A stretch of DNA of 64,000 nucleotides from CAISDA01 sp050258555 (GCA_050258555.1 JBLMZA010000071.1:1-64000), one strand, 5' to 3'; shown: positions 18,145-29,176, counted from the first letter of the stretch. The notes: generated by a model not told the origin, from the sequence alone. Numbers and translations: made by a program.

Positions 18145-19473
18145 TCATGCTACCGAGTCGCCCACAATGGCATGGAGCGACTGCATGTTCTGCGCCGTAT
18201 CGACGTGCTCGTCGATCCCCTGCCGGAGGAACATCCGCACCGATTCGATCTTGGAAAGGCTGTAGTCGATGCGGGGGTTCGTGCCGCGCACATAGGCGCC
18301 GATATTGATCAGGTCCTCGGCTTCCTTGTATGTCGCAAGAATGTCGCAGAAGCGCTGCACGCGGCTTCTGTGTTCGCCTGTCGTGATATCGGGCATCACG
18401 CGGCTGATGCTTTCCAGGACGTCGACGGCCGGATACTGGCCCGCGGCCGCAAGCCGGCGCGAAAGCACAATGTGGCCGTCGAGGATCGATCGGACCGCAT
18501 CGGCAATCGGCTCGTTGAAATCGTCTCCGTCGACCAGCACTGTATACAAGCCGGTGATCGATCCCTTGTCCGATGTGCCGGCGCGTTCCAGCAGCTTCGG
18601 AAGCAGGGCGAAGACCGAAGGCGTGTAGCCCTTCGTCGTCGGCGGCTCGCCGATGGCCAGGCCGACTTCGCGCTGGGCCATCGCCACGCGCGTCGCCGAA
18701 TCCATCATCAGCATCACATCAAGCCCCTGATCGCGGAAATATTCGGCAACCGACGTCGCCAGAAACGCGGCCTTCAGGCGCACGAGCGCCGTCTGATCGC
18801 TGGTGGCCACCACCACGACAGAGCGGCGAAGGCCCTCGGGACCCAGTTCCTTCTCGATGAATTCGCGCACTTCGCGCCCGCGCTCGCCCACCAGCGCAAT
18901 CACATTCACATCGGCGCTCGTGTTGCGCGCGATCATGCCCATGGTGACGCTTTTGCCGACGCCGCTTCCCGCGAAAATGCCCACACGCTGCCCCTTGCCG
19001 CATGTCAGGAGCGTATCGATGGAACGGATGCCGGTCGTGATGGGCTCGCGGATGCGCATGCGGTCAAGCGGATTGGGCGGAGCGCTGTAGATCGAGCGCA
19101 CCTCTTTGGCCGCCAGCGGACCCAGACCGTCCATCGGCTTGCCCAGTCCGTCCAGGACGCGTCCGAGAAGCCCCTGGCCCACCGAAACGGTGAACGACCT
19201 GCCGCTGGCCACGATCTCGCATCCGGGACTGATATGCGAAATATCACCGAGCGCCATCGAGAGCACACACCCGCTTTTGAAGCCGACGACTTCCGTCAGG
19301 CAGACGTCCTCGCCGTCCTTCGACTTGATCGTGCAGACTTCGCCGAGCGACGTATTGGGACCGATCGATTCAATGACAAGACCGATCACCTGCGTGACGC
19401 GGCCGTTGACCTTCACGGTATCGACACGGCGGACGGCGTCGAACAGGTGCTGATAGAGTGTCGGCTGCGTCAT
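18145..19473 (-). CDS. fliI: Flagellum-specific export ATPase
   Basis: 442 residues, the rotary-type ATPase that powers flagellar export at the base of the motor. Walker A is FAGSGVGKSVTMG; the Walker B region is VMLMMDSATRVAMAQREVGLAIGEPPTTKGYTP-like (family block near the middle). The catalytic region GERGREVREFIE and the SITGLYTVLVDGDD block are typical of FliI/YscN. The start is uncertain: an in-frame TTG at 19518, with GGAAAG just upstream, would add 15 residues. I prefer the ATG at 19473. Gene order fliG-fliH-fliI-fliJ is canonical. Confidence 0.95.
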   Translation of the reverse strand: MTQPTLYQHLFDAVRRVDTVKVNGRVTQVIGLVIESIGPNTSLGEVCTIKSKDGEDVCLTEVVGFKSGCVLSMALGDISHISPGCEIVASGRSFTVSVGQGLLGRVLDGLGKPMDGLGPLAAKEVRSIYSAPPNPLDRMRIREPITTGIRSIDTLLTCGKGQRVGIFAGSGVGKSVTMGMIARNTSADVNVIALVGERGREVREFIEKELGPEGLRRSVVVVATSDQTALVRLKAAFLATSVAEYFRDQGLDVMLMMDSATRVAMAQREVGLAIGEPPTTKGYTPSVFALLPKLLERAGTSDKGSITGLYTVLVDGDDFNEPIADAVRSILDGHIVLSRRLAAAGQYPAVDVLESISRVMPDITTGEHRSRVQRFCDILATYKEAEDLINIGAYVRGTNPRIDYSLSKIESVRMFLRQGIDEHVDTAQNMQSLHAIVGDSVA

Positions 19474-19529
19474 GGACGCTTCGCCGTCGCGGTGGTATGT
19501 CGGCAGAGAATTGTTCAATGCTTTCCGGT

Positions 19530-20204
19530 TCAGGAATGAGTGTGCTCGCCCAGCGCATCTTCGATCTGCCGCAGCTGTGTTTCGATGCGGGCATCGACAT
19601 TGCCGAGCTCGCTTTCGAGGATGCAGCCGCCGGGCGTGATCTTCTCGTCGATATCGAGAACGAACTCCTTGACCGAGTCCGCCGCCTGATGGAGTTCCGT
19701 CTTCTGCGCGCGCACCAGCTCTTCATCCTGGCGGTTGATTTTGATGCGGACCTTTTCGACGCCGAGGATGCGCCGGAGCGCGTCGCGGATTTGGGCAATG
19801 ATGGGCGAGGAAAGTTCGATCTCGCGCTTGACGACGCGCGATCCGATTTCAAGCGCGAGAGCGATCACGGTCTCCTCGACCGTGTTGCGCAGCGCAGCAT
19901 GCTGTTCGCCGATTGCCGTCATGAACTCTTCGCAGCGCGCGGCCGCATGGGCCTTGTAGGCCTCATAGTCGCCGGAGGCTTGAGCAGCGGCTTCGTCTCG
20001 GCCGTCGGCGACGCCCTTTGCATAGGCTTCCGCAATTTTCGCCGTGTACATCGCTTCGCATTCGCTTCTGATGCGGGCTTCGAGGTCCGCCTTGTCCTCC
20101 TCGCGCTTCACCCGGTGCACGCGGGCCGCTTCGCGCTCGAGCACGGGTGCCGTATGCGCGACGGCCTGCACCTTCGTAATACCCGATTTGATGAGCTTAG
20201 ACAA
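19530..20204 (-). CDS. fliH: Flagellar assembly protein FliH
   Basis: 224 residues, with a charged coiled-coil N-terminal half and a C-terminal ATPase-stator-like domain (ETVIALALEIGSRVVKREIEL). FliH regulates FliI and docks it to the C-ring. The start is a TTG at 20204, supported by GGAGGAAG six bases upstream and by an 8-base overlap with the end of fliG, which suggests translational coupling. No ATG is available until well inside the conserved region. Confidence 0.9.
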   Translation of the reverse strand: MSKLIKSGITKVQAVAHTAPVLEREAARVHRVKREEDKADLEARIRSECEAMYTAKIAEAYAKGVADGRDEAAAQASGDYEAYKAHAAARCEEFMTAIGEQHAALRNTVEETVIALALEIGSRVVKREIELSSPIIAQIRDALRRILGVEKVRIKINRQDEELVRAQKTELHQAADSVKEFVLDIDEKITPGGCILESELGNVDARIETQLRQIEDALGEHTHS

Positions 20205-21249
20205 AGACTTCCTCCGCTCCGCCGCGGCGTGAAATGATGATTTCTTCGCGCTCTTCCAGCTGCTTCACGACTTCGACGATGCGCGTCTGCGCCGCTTCCA
20301 CATCGCGCAGCCTGACAGGTCCCATGAACTCGAGCTCTTCTTTGAGCATATCGACGGCGCGCTCGGACATGTTCGCGTAGATCTTCGTGCGGAGTTTCTC
20401 CTCGGCAACCTTGAGCGCAAGCGCCAGGTCCTTCTTGTCCACTTCGCGCAGAATGCGCTGTATGCCGCGGTCGTCGATGAAGATGATGTCTTCGAACAGG
20501 AACATGAGGCGCTTGATTTCGGCCGCAAGCTGCACATCGCGCTGCTCGATGTTCTCGAGCACATTCTTGGCCGTCACGGTCGTGCTCTTGTTGAGGATGG
20601 CCGCCACCGACTTCGTTCCGCCGATCGTGCTGATCGACTGCGCCATCTGGTTCTGCGCGATTTCATCGAGCACCTTCTCGATTTCTTTCAGCGTCTGCGG
20701 AGACACCTTGCCCAATGTCGCAATGCGGTAGGCGACATCGGCGCGCAGCTCTTCGGGAAATTCCATGAGCACGGCGGCCGTCTGCTCGGGCAGGATGTTT
20801 GAAAGAATCAATGCGATGGTCTGCGGATGCTCCTTCGACAGGAAGCTCGCCAGCTGCTGGGGATCGGTCTGGCGCAGCATGGCAAAGCCGGTCACATGCG
20901 TGAGCGCCTTGACCTTCTCCATGATATCTGTGGCTTTGTTGATGCCGAATGTCTTTTCAAGGAGCGACTGGGCGTATTCGAGTCCGCCCTGCACCACGAA
21001 TTCGCGCGCGGTGGTCATCTCCTGGAATTCCTGCATCACTTCGTCGGTCACGGTGGCGGGAATGCCCTTCATGCCGCTGATCTCGATCGTGATGCGCTCG
21101 ACTTCCATCGGATCGAGTTCTCGAAAGACGCGCGTGGCGCTTTCCACATCCATCGATATCAAGAGCAGCGCGGCTTTCTGCGGTCCCGACAGCTTGATCT
21201 TCCGCTTTTCCGCCTCCCGTGCGATCAGTTGTTCGGTGGTGTTAGCCAT
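20197..21249 (-). CDS. fliG: Flagellar motor switch protein FliG
   Basis: 350 residues, full length. The N-terminal FliF-binding region is followed by the middle domain with EHPQTIALILSNI. The C-terminal torque domain carries the charged helix around FEDIIFIDDRGIQRILREVDKKDLALALK. FliG sits on the MS ring and meets the stators. It overlaps fliF by 8 bases (ATGGCTAA) and fliH by 8, so the three are tightly coupled. Confidence 0.97.
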   Translation of the reverse strand: MANTTEQLIAREAEKRKIKLSGPQKAALLLISMDVESATRVFRELDPMEVERITIEISGMKGIPATVTDEVMQEFQEMTTAREFVVQGGLEYAQSLLEKTFGINKATDIMEKVKALTHVTGFAMLRQTDPQQLASFLSKEHPQTIALILSNILPEQTAAVLMEFPEELRADVAYRIATLGKVSPQTLKEIEKVLDEIAQNQMAQSISTIGGTKSVAAILNKSTTVTAKNVLENIEQRDVQLAAEIKRLMFLFEDIIFIDDRGIQRILREVDKKDLALALKVAEEKLRTKIYANMSERAVDMLKEELEFMGPVRLRDVEAAQTRIVEVVKQLEEREEIIISRRGGAEEVFV

Positions 21250-22810
21250 TTTCTTCCGTCAGCCAAAGTTTAACGACTTTTGATGTGTCCTGGGGTTTCT
21301 CCCGGATGTATTCCATGACGCGCTGGCGCCGCTCTTCGCGATGGATGGTTTCGACGGGCACTTCCTTTTCGGGAAGCGGCGGCACCGGCTTCTTCTCGAT
21401 CTGCTGCGCCTGAGCGCTCTCCAGCGCCTTCTGTGCATCCTGCATGACGGTCTCCTTGATGTCGAGATACTGGCCCACGGGCGCGACCATGCGGCGGGCT
21501 TTCAGCCGGCCGATCAACATGAAGAGGATCACGACGGCGCCGAGCATGGCCCCGATGATGACGTAGCGCTGCATGTGCGTGTCGTTCGGAGCCGCATCCT
21601 CTTTCTGGACGAACTGTTCGTCGGTAAAGCGGTTGTCGAACGGAAGGTTCACGAACGAGATCTCGTCGGCGCGCCGCTGGTCGAAGCCGACCGCCTTCTT
21701 CACGATGTCGGTGAGCTGCGTGATCTCTTCGCTCGAGCGCGGAATGATCTGCGTTTCCTTCTTTCCGTTCACTTCCTTGGTGACCGGCTTGCCGTTGATG
21801 AGCACGGCCACAGACAACCTGTTCACATTGCCCGTGCCGGCCACGATATGCTCGAGCGTCTTGCTGATCTCATAGTTGGTGATCGCATTGGTGCGCTGCC
21901 CCGGGGGAAGCGAATCGGTCTGCGCCGTCTTCTCTTCCGTGCTCTGCTCGGAACGCACCACCTGGCCGTCCGGATCGAATTTCTCGACCGTCTGCTCGAC
22001 CTGGTTGAAGTTGAGCTCGGCCGTCACGCGCACGATCGAATTGCTCGGTCCCACCACGCCGTCGAGCATCGACTGCGCCTGCTGGGCAAGATAGGTTTCC
22101 ACTTTGTGCTGCAGCTCGTACTGCGTCGAGGAAAGCGCCGCCAGCGTATTGCTGGCCGTATTGGTCGAAAGGACGTTGCCGTGCGAGTCCATGATCGACA
22201 CATTCTTCGCATTGAGCCCCTCGACCGAACTGGAGACGAGCCGGGCGATGCCTTCGATGTTTTCGGGCGAGAGCTTGCCCGAGCGAAGCTTCAGCACGAC
22301 CGACGCGGTCGGATCCTTCTGGTCTTCCTTAAAGAGGGCTTTTTCCGGAATCACGATGTGCACGCGGGCGCCCTCGACCTCATCGATCGTGAGAATCGTG
22401 CGGGCGAGTTCGCCTTCGAGCGCGCGCCGGTAGTTCAGCTTCTGCACGAAATCCGATGCGCCGAGATTCGTCTTGTCGAAGATTTCATAGCCCACCGTGC
22501 TCGACTGCAGAAGCCCTTCGCCGGCCATCGAAAGCCTGAGGTCGTAGAGCTGTTCCTTCGGCACGAGCACCGTGCGTCCGGCATCGTCGAGCTTGTAGGC
22601 GACCTTTTTTTCCTTCAGGCGCTCGACGATCTTCGAGGCGTCCGTCGCATTGAGATTGGAAAACAGCGTCACGTACGTGGGCCTGTTCATCAGGCTCACG
22701 AGTGTGATGATGGCAACGATGGCGGCAAGCGCCGATCCGCCGATGAGCACTTTCTGCCCCAGCGTCAGCTTTGCAAGGAGCGCTCGTATTTGTTCTCGCA
22801 ATGGGTCCAT
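21242..22810 (-). CDS. fliF: Flagellar MS-ring protein FliF
   Basis: 522 residues. The first membrane helix is near 20-45 (VLIGGSALAAIVAIITLVSL), then the YscJ-like ring-building domains with LPKEQLYDLRLSMA-type block and GARVHIVIPEKALF. The second helix is near 440 (YVIIGAMLGAVVILFMLIG), and a short cytoplasmic tail binds FliG. FliF forms the inner-membrane ring that seeds basal-body assembly. The ATG at 22810 follows fliE by 7 bases. Confidence 0.97.
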   Translation of the reverse strand: MDPLREQIRALLAKLTLGQKVLIGGSALAAIVAIITLVSLMNRPTYVTLFSNLNATDASKIVERLKEKKVAYKLDDAGRTVLVPKEQLYDLRLSMAGEGLLQSSTVGYEIFDKTNLGASDFVQKLNYRRALEGELARTILTIDEVEGARVHIVIPEKALFKEDQKDPTASVVLKLRSGKLSPENIEGIARLVSSSVEGLNAKNVSIMDSHGNVLSTNTASNTLAALSSTQYELQHKVETYLAQQAQSMLDGVVGPSNSIVRVTAELNFNQVEQTVEKFDPDGQVVRSEQSTEEKTAQTDSLPPGQRTNAITNYEISKTLEHIVAGTGNVNRLSVAVLINGKPVTKEVNGKKETQIIPRSSEEITQLTDIVKKAVGFDQRRADEISFVNLPFDNRFTDEQFVQKEDAAPNDTHMQRYVIIGAMLGAVVILFMLIGRLKARRMVAPVGQYLDIKETVMQDAQKALESAQAQQIEKKPVPPLPEKEVPVETIHREERRQRVMEYIREKPQDTSKVVKLWLTEENG

Positions 22811-22817
22811 AGGGGGA

Positions 22818-23126
22818 TCAGACAGGGATTCTCATCAGTTCGCGATAGGCGTCGATTGTCTTGTTTCGAACTTCCAGGAGAAGATCGAAGCTGGTGCGCG
22901 CCTTCTCGGCTGCGACCATCACATCGTGCACTTCAACGGCTTCACCCGATGAAAAATCCTGCACGGCCTTGCCGGCCTCCGCCTGAAGCGAGTTGACATC
23001 GTTGATGAAATGTTTCAGCGTGTCGCCGAATGTGACCGTCGGCTGGCCGCCGGACTCCGCCGCCGTCCGCTTGGACGTGATCGCGGAGCCGAGTCCCGGT
23101 GCGCTGTTTTCGGAAATGGTATTCAT
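22818..23126 (-). CDS. fliE: Flagellar hook-basal body protein FliE
   Basis: 102 residues. The C-terminal half VEVHDVMVAAEKARTSFDLLLEVRNKTIDAYRELMRIPV is the FliE signature (broken here for reading; residues about 64-102). FliE joins the MS ring to the proximal rod. Position upstream of fliF is canonical, 7 bases apart. Confidence 0.95.
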   Translation of the reverse strand: MNTISENSAPGLGSAITSKRTAAESGGQPTVTFGDTLKHFINDVNSLQAEAGKAVQDFSSGEAVEVHDVMVAAEKARTSFDLLLEVRNKTIDAYRELMRIPV

Positions 23127-23130
23127 ATGC

Positions 23131-23406
23131 TTAACTCTTCTTGTCGATCAGTGACCCGATGGAGTGCTCTTTGGCCACTCCATTTTTGGTATAGGTGGAG
23201 TATGATGTAATTTTTTGCGTATCGTCGGGATACAGCTTCGCGAAGAACTGCTTTTCTTCCTTCGTGATGAGTTCTTTGCCCGCGGAGGCCTGCGTGGCGG
23301 AGGCACCCGCCTTCACTTCGGCGGCTTCCTGCTGCGCCGGTGCGGCCGATTGCTGCCGGGCCGGCACGTCATACAGATTCATCGGACGGAAAGTGGAGAT
23401 TTTCAT
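23131..23406 (-). CDS. Small unknown protein inside the flagellar operon (orf91)
   Basis: 91 residues with no family I recognise. The N-terminal half is Ala/Gln-rich and looks disordered. The C-terminal half (EEKQFFAKLYPDD, SYSTYTKNG, GSLIDKK) looks folded and conserved in style. No signal peptide or membrane segment is seen. Its ATG overlaps the flgC stop by ATGA and fliE begins 4 bases after it, so it is translated with the rod genes. A rod chaperone or scaffold role is possible but only inferred from position. Confidence 0.7.
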   Translation of the reverse strand: MKISTFRPMNLYDVPARQQSAAPAQQEAAEVKAGASATQASAGKELITKEEKQFFAKLYPDDTQKITSYSTYTKNGVAKEHSIGSLIDKKS

Positions 23407-23918
23407 ATCTCGAGCGCATCCTTTGCCATTTGTTTGCCTGCATTGATCGCCGTCACGTTGGCTTCATAGCCGCGCGATGCGGCGATCATCTCGACCATTT
23501 CCGTGACGACATTCACGTTCGGCATCCGCACGTATCCTGCGGCATCCGCATCGGGATGCGAAGGATCGTACACCATTTTGAACGGCGAATCGTCCTTTTC
23601 AATCTCGCCTTGAACGGCCGACAGCGGCTGCCCGGCGGCGCCGTCCATCCGGCCTGCGCCGATGGTGATGCCGTCGCTGGTGGCTGCCAGCGGAACCACC
23701 GCATCCTGCGATGCCGGCAGCTGCGAGGCGAACGCCGCGGAAGCCGACTGCGTCACCGTCTGGAATGTGACGAATTTCCGCTGATACGGAGCGCCTTCCT
23801 TCGTGCGCGTGGTATCGGCATTGGCGATGTTTTCGGCGACGACGTTCATGCGCGTGCGCTGCGCGCGCAATCCCGAAGCGCTGACATTCATCGAGCTGAA
23901 GAGCAGATCGGTTTTCAT
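23403..23918 (-). CDS. flgC: Flagellar basal-body rod protein FlgC
   Basis: 171 residues. The N-terminal flagellar rod motif is VVAENIANADTTRTKEG, and the C-terminal FlgC block is YVRMPNVNVVTEMVEMIAASRGYEANVTA (split across residues about 130-160). Proximal rod component. It overlaps flgB by 4 bases (ATGA) and orf91 by 4. Confidence 0.97.
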   Translation of the reverse strand: MKTDLLFSSMNVSASGLRAQRTRMNVVAENIANADTTRTKEGAPYQRKFVTFQTVTQSASAAFASQLPASQDAVVPLAATSDGITIGAGRMDGAAGQPLSAVQGEIEKDDSPFKMVYDPSHPDADAAGYVRMPNVNVVTEMVEMIAASRGYEANVTAINAGKQMAKDALEI

Positions 23919-24352
23919 TGGCCGCCTCCTTGTCCAGTGATGCTGCGGCGCAGCGTTTTGAATGAATCGGAAATCAGACGCGAGGCGTACTTGAACCGGA
24001 TCTGATTCTGCGCAAGCTCCGCCATTTCAAGATCGATGTCCACATTGTTGACGCCGCTGGCCAGCGAGTCGGTGTCGCCCGACTGCACGACATGCGCCTG
24101 CATCTGCTCGGGATCCGTACCGTTGATGGCGATATGGTCCGGCTGCGTCGTCTCGCCCTTGAGCGGCACCGCGCCGCCGAGCGTGAGCGCCTCGTTGAAA
24201 CGGGTCTCGAATTCCACATCCTGCCGCCGGTACCCCGGCGTGCTGATATTGGCGATGTTGCCGGCCAGCACCTTCTGCCGGGACGCATAGACAGAGAGCG
24301 CTTTGTGCAGCAGCGGAATTTTCGTCTTCGAAAACAGCAGATTGTCGATCAT
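23915..24352 (-). CDS. flgB: Flagellar basal-body rod protein FlgB
   Basis: 145 residues, with the rod signature LAGNIANISTPGYRRQDVEF and the C-terminal VDIDLEMAELAQNQIRFKY. Proximal rod protein secreted early by the export apparatus. A CA tract lies near 24381-24390, about 30 bases upstream of the ATG and beyond the end of orf45. Confidence 0.97.
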   Translation of the reverse strand: MIDNLLFSKTKIPLLHKALSVYASRQKVLAGNIANISTPGYRRQDVEFETRFNEALTLGGAVPLKGETTQPDHIAINGTDPEQMQAHVVQSGDTDSLASGVNNVDIDLEMAELAQNQIRFKYASRLISDSFKTLRRSITGQGGGQ

Positions 24353-24398
24353 GGACGTTGTGCCTCTTTCTTCTCTTACTCTGTGTGTGCGTGTATCG

Positions 24399-24536
24399 TC
24401 AAATCCCGAAGATGTCGTCGTACCGATGGTAAAACGCCGTCTTGCGCTTCGCCGAATTACTCAGAACCACCAGCGCAGCCACTGCGCCGGCCAGAGCGGT
24501 CCAGAGTCCGACTTTTTGCATGGTATGGAGCGTCAT
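24399..24536 (-). CDS. 45-residue membrane protein, first gene of the flagellar operon (orf45)
   Basis: A frame from the ATG at 24536 to TGA at 24401-24399 encodes 45 residues beginning MTLHTMQKVGLWTALAGAV. One clear hydrophobic helix (about 9-25) is followed by a basic stretch SAKRKTAFYHRYDD, so it would be a single-pass protein with a cytoplasmic tail. A second in-frame ATG is at 24521. It starts about 40 bases after the predicted sigma-54 start point and 46 bases before flgB, which makes it the first cistron. No family is recognised and no Shine-Dalgarno is seen. Confidence 0.6.
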   Translation of the reverse strand: MTLHTMQKVGLWTALAGAVAALVVLSNSAKRKTAFYHRYDDIFGI

Positions 24537-24585
24537 TGCGTACTAAACGTGAAATGAAAGGAATCTTGTGATCTTTCTACATAAC

Positions 24586-24602
24586 AAGCAATTTCAATGC
24601 CA
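24586..24602 (-). promoter_or_regulatory. Sigma-54 promoter of the flagellar operon
   Basis: On the minus strand TGGCATTGAAATTGCTT matches the RpoN consensus TGGCAC(N5)TTGCW, with GG and GC exactly 10 bases apart. It lies about 50 bases before orf45. Sigma-54 control of basal-body genes is established in several flagellated groups. Confidence 0.8.
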
Positions 24603-24658
24603 GAGAAACCCGACGAAAATCATTGAAAAACAAGGGTGTTGGAGGAATATGGAGGGGA

Positions 24659-24678
24659 GATGTGGCTAATATTCCACA
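24659..24678 (-). promoter_or_regulatory. Probable activator (enhancer) site upstream of the sigma-54 promoter
   Basis: GATGTGGCTAATATT followed by CCACA forms an imperfect dyad, TGTGG-N8-CCACA, 57 bases upstream of the -24 element. A near copy sits 59 bases upstream of a second sigma-54-like promoter at 44724. The position suits an NtrC-family activator of the FlrC/FleQ kind; the binding protein is unknown. Confidence 0.5.
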
Positions 24679-24712
24679 GGCGTGGTTTTTTCCTCAGAGA
24701 GGAAATGAGGGG

Positions 24713-24743
24713 AAAAAGCGGCTCTTTAACGGGCCGCCTTTTT
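24713..24743 (-). terminator. Terminator after the FapA-like gene
   Basis: On the minus strand, AAAAAGGCGGC and GCCGCTTTTT pair with one bulged G around a 10-base loop, ending in a T run. It starts at the stop codon of the upstream gene and separates it from the flagellar promoter. Confidence 0.75.
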
Positions 24744-25612
24744 CAGAGCGGTTCCTTCAGCAGTCCCGTGGCGCCCATCTTGTAGCGAAGCGACCGCAGC
24801 GGACTTTCTGTGACTTCCTTGAAGCCGTTGATGTCGACCATGACATTTTCGAAGATGCCTTCGAGGACCGAGAGCGTGGCATTGGTCTTCTCTTTGAGCA
24901 GCTGATTGACGCGCTCGATCTCCTTGCGGAAGAGTTCCATCTGCCTCGGATACGAATCGCGCAGTGCGCGCAGGCGGTTGGCGGCCGACTCCTGCTCGGG
25001 CGTGAGCGCCACCCCGTCGACCTTCAGGCGGTTGAGCTTGTAAATGCCCTCGTTGATCTGTGGAAGCCTCTCGGCAAGCTGCTTTTCTTCCTGCGAAATG
25101 TCCGTCAGACGCTGAATGAGCTTTTTCCGGTTGCCGAGATACACCTTCGTCGACTGCCCTTCTTCGCTGCCCAGCGTCTTGACCGTCATCTCATTGCCCG
25201 CCTCGATTCTTCCGCCGACGATGCGCGCAAACGGCGCGTCGATCTTGTTGTAGGCGACAATCTCGGCTTTGATGGCCTCGACGCGGATCGAAATGCTGCC
25301 TTTGGCCGAGACCGATTGTCCGTTGATGACCGAGAGCATGACATCGCCTCCGGCGTCGACCCTGCCTTTGCCGCTGCCGATGAACGCCTCTTCAATGCGC
25401 ACATTGCCGGTCGCCGTGATGGCGGCCTCGAAGACCGAACCCTTCACCGTCAGGTCGCCTTCCACCATGAGCGTCACGCCCGATTCGATGTCGCCGCGGA
25501 CTTCCAGCGATCCGGTTACGCGCAGCGTGTCGGCACAGCCCGTGATGCTTCCTTCAAGCACATACCGGGTGCCTTCGGTCTTCAATTTCGATGTCAATTC
25601 CGTTTGTGTCAT
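24743..25612 (-). CDS. FapA-like (DUF342) polymer/beta-solenoid protein
   Basis: 289 residues. The first ~140 show the repeating short beta pattern of FapA/DUF342 and bactofilin-like proteins (LRVTGSLEVRGDIESGVTLMVEGDLTVKG and on, residues about 20-130). A long coiled coil follows (about 150-250), then a short C-terminal beta tail, as in FapA. No signal peptide. The ATG at 25612 was chosen because the upstream extension is unrelated to the family. Often found near motility and signalling genes; a role in membrane or polar organisation is inference. It precedes the flagellar operon but is cut off by a terminator. Confidence 0.75.
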   Translation of the reverse strand: MTQTELTSKLKTEGTRYVLEGSITGCADTLRVTGSLEVRGDIESGVTLMVEGDLTVKGSVFEAAITATGNVRIEEAFIGSGKGRVDAGGDVMLSVINGQSVSAKGSISIRVEAIKAEIVAYNKIDAPFARIVGGRIEAGNEMTVKTLGSEEGQSTKVYLGNRKKLIQRLTDISQEEKQLAERLPQINEGIYKLNRLKVDGVALTPEQESAANRLRALRDSYPRQMELFRKEIERVNQLLKEKTNATLSVLEGIFENVMVDINGFKEVTESPLRSLRYKMGATGLLKEPL

Positions 25613-25709
25613 GATCGTATGAAATAGTGTTCCGGGAATAAGGACAGTGACTGTAACAACGGAAAACGAGCGAACGCACAACAGCACTCTGTGTGTATCA
25701 GGGAAACGA

Positions 25710-26093
25710 TCAATTCTTGTGGAGCTTGATTTTCAGCACAACGTCGTTGATCACTTTGAATGTCTTCTCGTAATCGAGCGGTTTCAGAATGTATCCCGAG
25801 ATGCCGAGCTTGATGAGCTTGCCCACGATCTCCTTGTCTTTCGACGATGAAATCACCACGACCGGAAGCGAGGCATAGGTCTTGCTTTCGCGGAGCTTTT
25901 CAAGAAACTCCACGCCGCTTTTGAGCGGCATGCCGATATCCAGCAGCACGAGATCGGGGGTTTCCTGTTCCACCTTCAGGAGGCCTTCAAGTCCGTTCGA
26001 CGCTTCGATCGGCGTTGTGAGAAGCTTGAGGCCGATCAGCCGACGCAGAATGAGCTTCACGCCCTCGTCATCGTCAACGACTAAAATCTTCAT
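25710..26093 (-). CDS. Single-domain response regulator
   Basis: 127 residues, receiver domain only: acidic pair in VVDDDEG, phospho-acceptor Asp in LVLLDIGMPL, conserved Ser/Thr in VVVISSSKD and Lys in YILKPLD. No output domain. It lies 30 bases after the hybrid kinase gene and may receive phosphate from that kinase's HPt domain. A CA-rich tract (26107-26122) lies 13 bases before the ATG. Confidence 0.9.
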   Translation of the reverse strand: MKILVVDDDEGVKLILRRLIGLKLLTTPIEASNGLEGLLKVEQETPDLVLLDIGMPLKSGVEFLEKLRESKTYASLPVVVISSSKDKEIVGKLIKLGISGYILKPLDYEKTFKVINDVVLKIKLHKN

Positions 26094-26123
26094 AGAATCA
26101 TCTGGTATGTGTGGTGTGTGTGG

Positions 26124-28333
<2,210 letters not shown>

Positions 28334-28337
<4 letters not shown>

Positions 28338-29176
28338 TCCGATAGGATCGCATAAATGGCCTCATCATACTGCCGCTCGACTTCCTTGATCACCGATGGA
28401 ATGATGCTCGTCTGCACGCCCATCAGTTCCCAGGCTTCGGGGGAAAACGAGGGCACCGAGCGCTCGCCGCTCGAGCCGAGCCCGAGCGCATGGGCGAAGA
28501 TGTCGGCGATATGGATGATCGCCGTCTCGTTCGGAAACGAGAGCGAGCCCGACGGCGCATGATGGTAGGAGACGACATCGACAAGATTGTTCGGAAGCTT
28601 CCACAGCTGCAGAAGCGCTCGGCCGACCAGCGCATGATCGAAGCCGAGCACGGTGCGCTCGGCCTGGTACAACGGCATGTTCTTCTCATTGGCCATCGCG
28701 ATGGCTTCGCGCGCCTGCTCTGGCACTTTTCCGAAGATCACGAGACGGCCGAGGTCATGAAGAATGCCGGCCACGAAAAAGCGCTCGATATTCGACTCGC
28801 GCCGGTAGCCGGCGAGCGTGCGCGCCGCGGCGCCGCAGGCGATCGAATGCCGCCAGAACGACTCCATGTCCGCAAGCTCGCGCGGAATGCCCTTGAAGAG
28901 CCGGATGACGCTGGTGGCAAGCGCCAGGTCGCGCAGCTGCTGCGTGCCGACGATCGTGACGGCGCGCGAGATCGTATCGATCTTCGTCGGAAAGTTGTAG
29001 AATGCGCTGTTGACGATGCGCAGAAGACGGGCGGTCAAGCCGGGATCTTCGCCGATAATCTTGCTGATCTCGTGCACCGAGGTGCGCGGATTGTTGATCG
29101 CCTCGGTGATGCGGACAAACATCATCGGCAGCGAGGATATTTCGATATATCCCTGGAGAAGCGATTGGGCGGTCAT
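28334..29176 (-). CDS. HDOD domain protein
   Basis: 280 residues, an HD-related output domain that has lost strict catalytic metal ligands: LLRIVNSAFYNFPTKIDTISRAVTIVG, then FWRHSIACGAAARTLA, GILHDLGRLVI and FDHALVGRALLQLW (family blocks read in separate stretches). HDOD proteins act in signalling, often beside kinases or cyclic-di-GMP systems. It overlaps both neighbours by 4 bases (ATGA upstream, GTGA downstream), so it is tightly co-translated. Confidence 0.9.
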
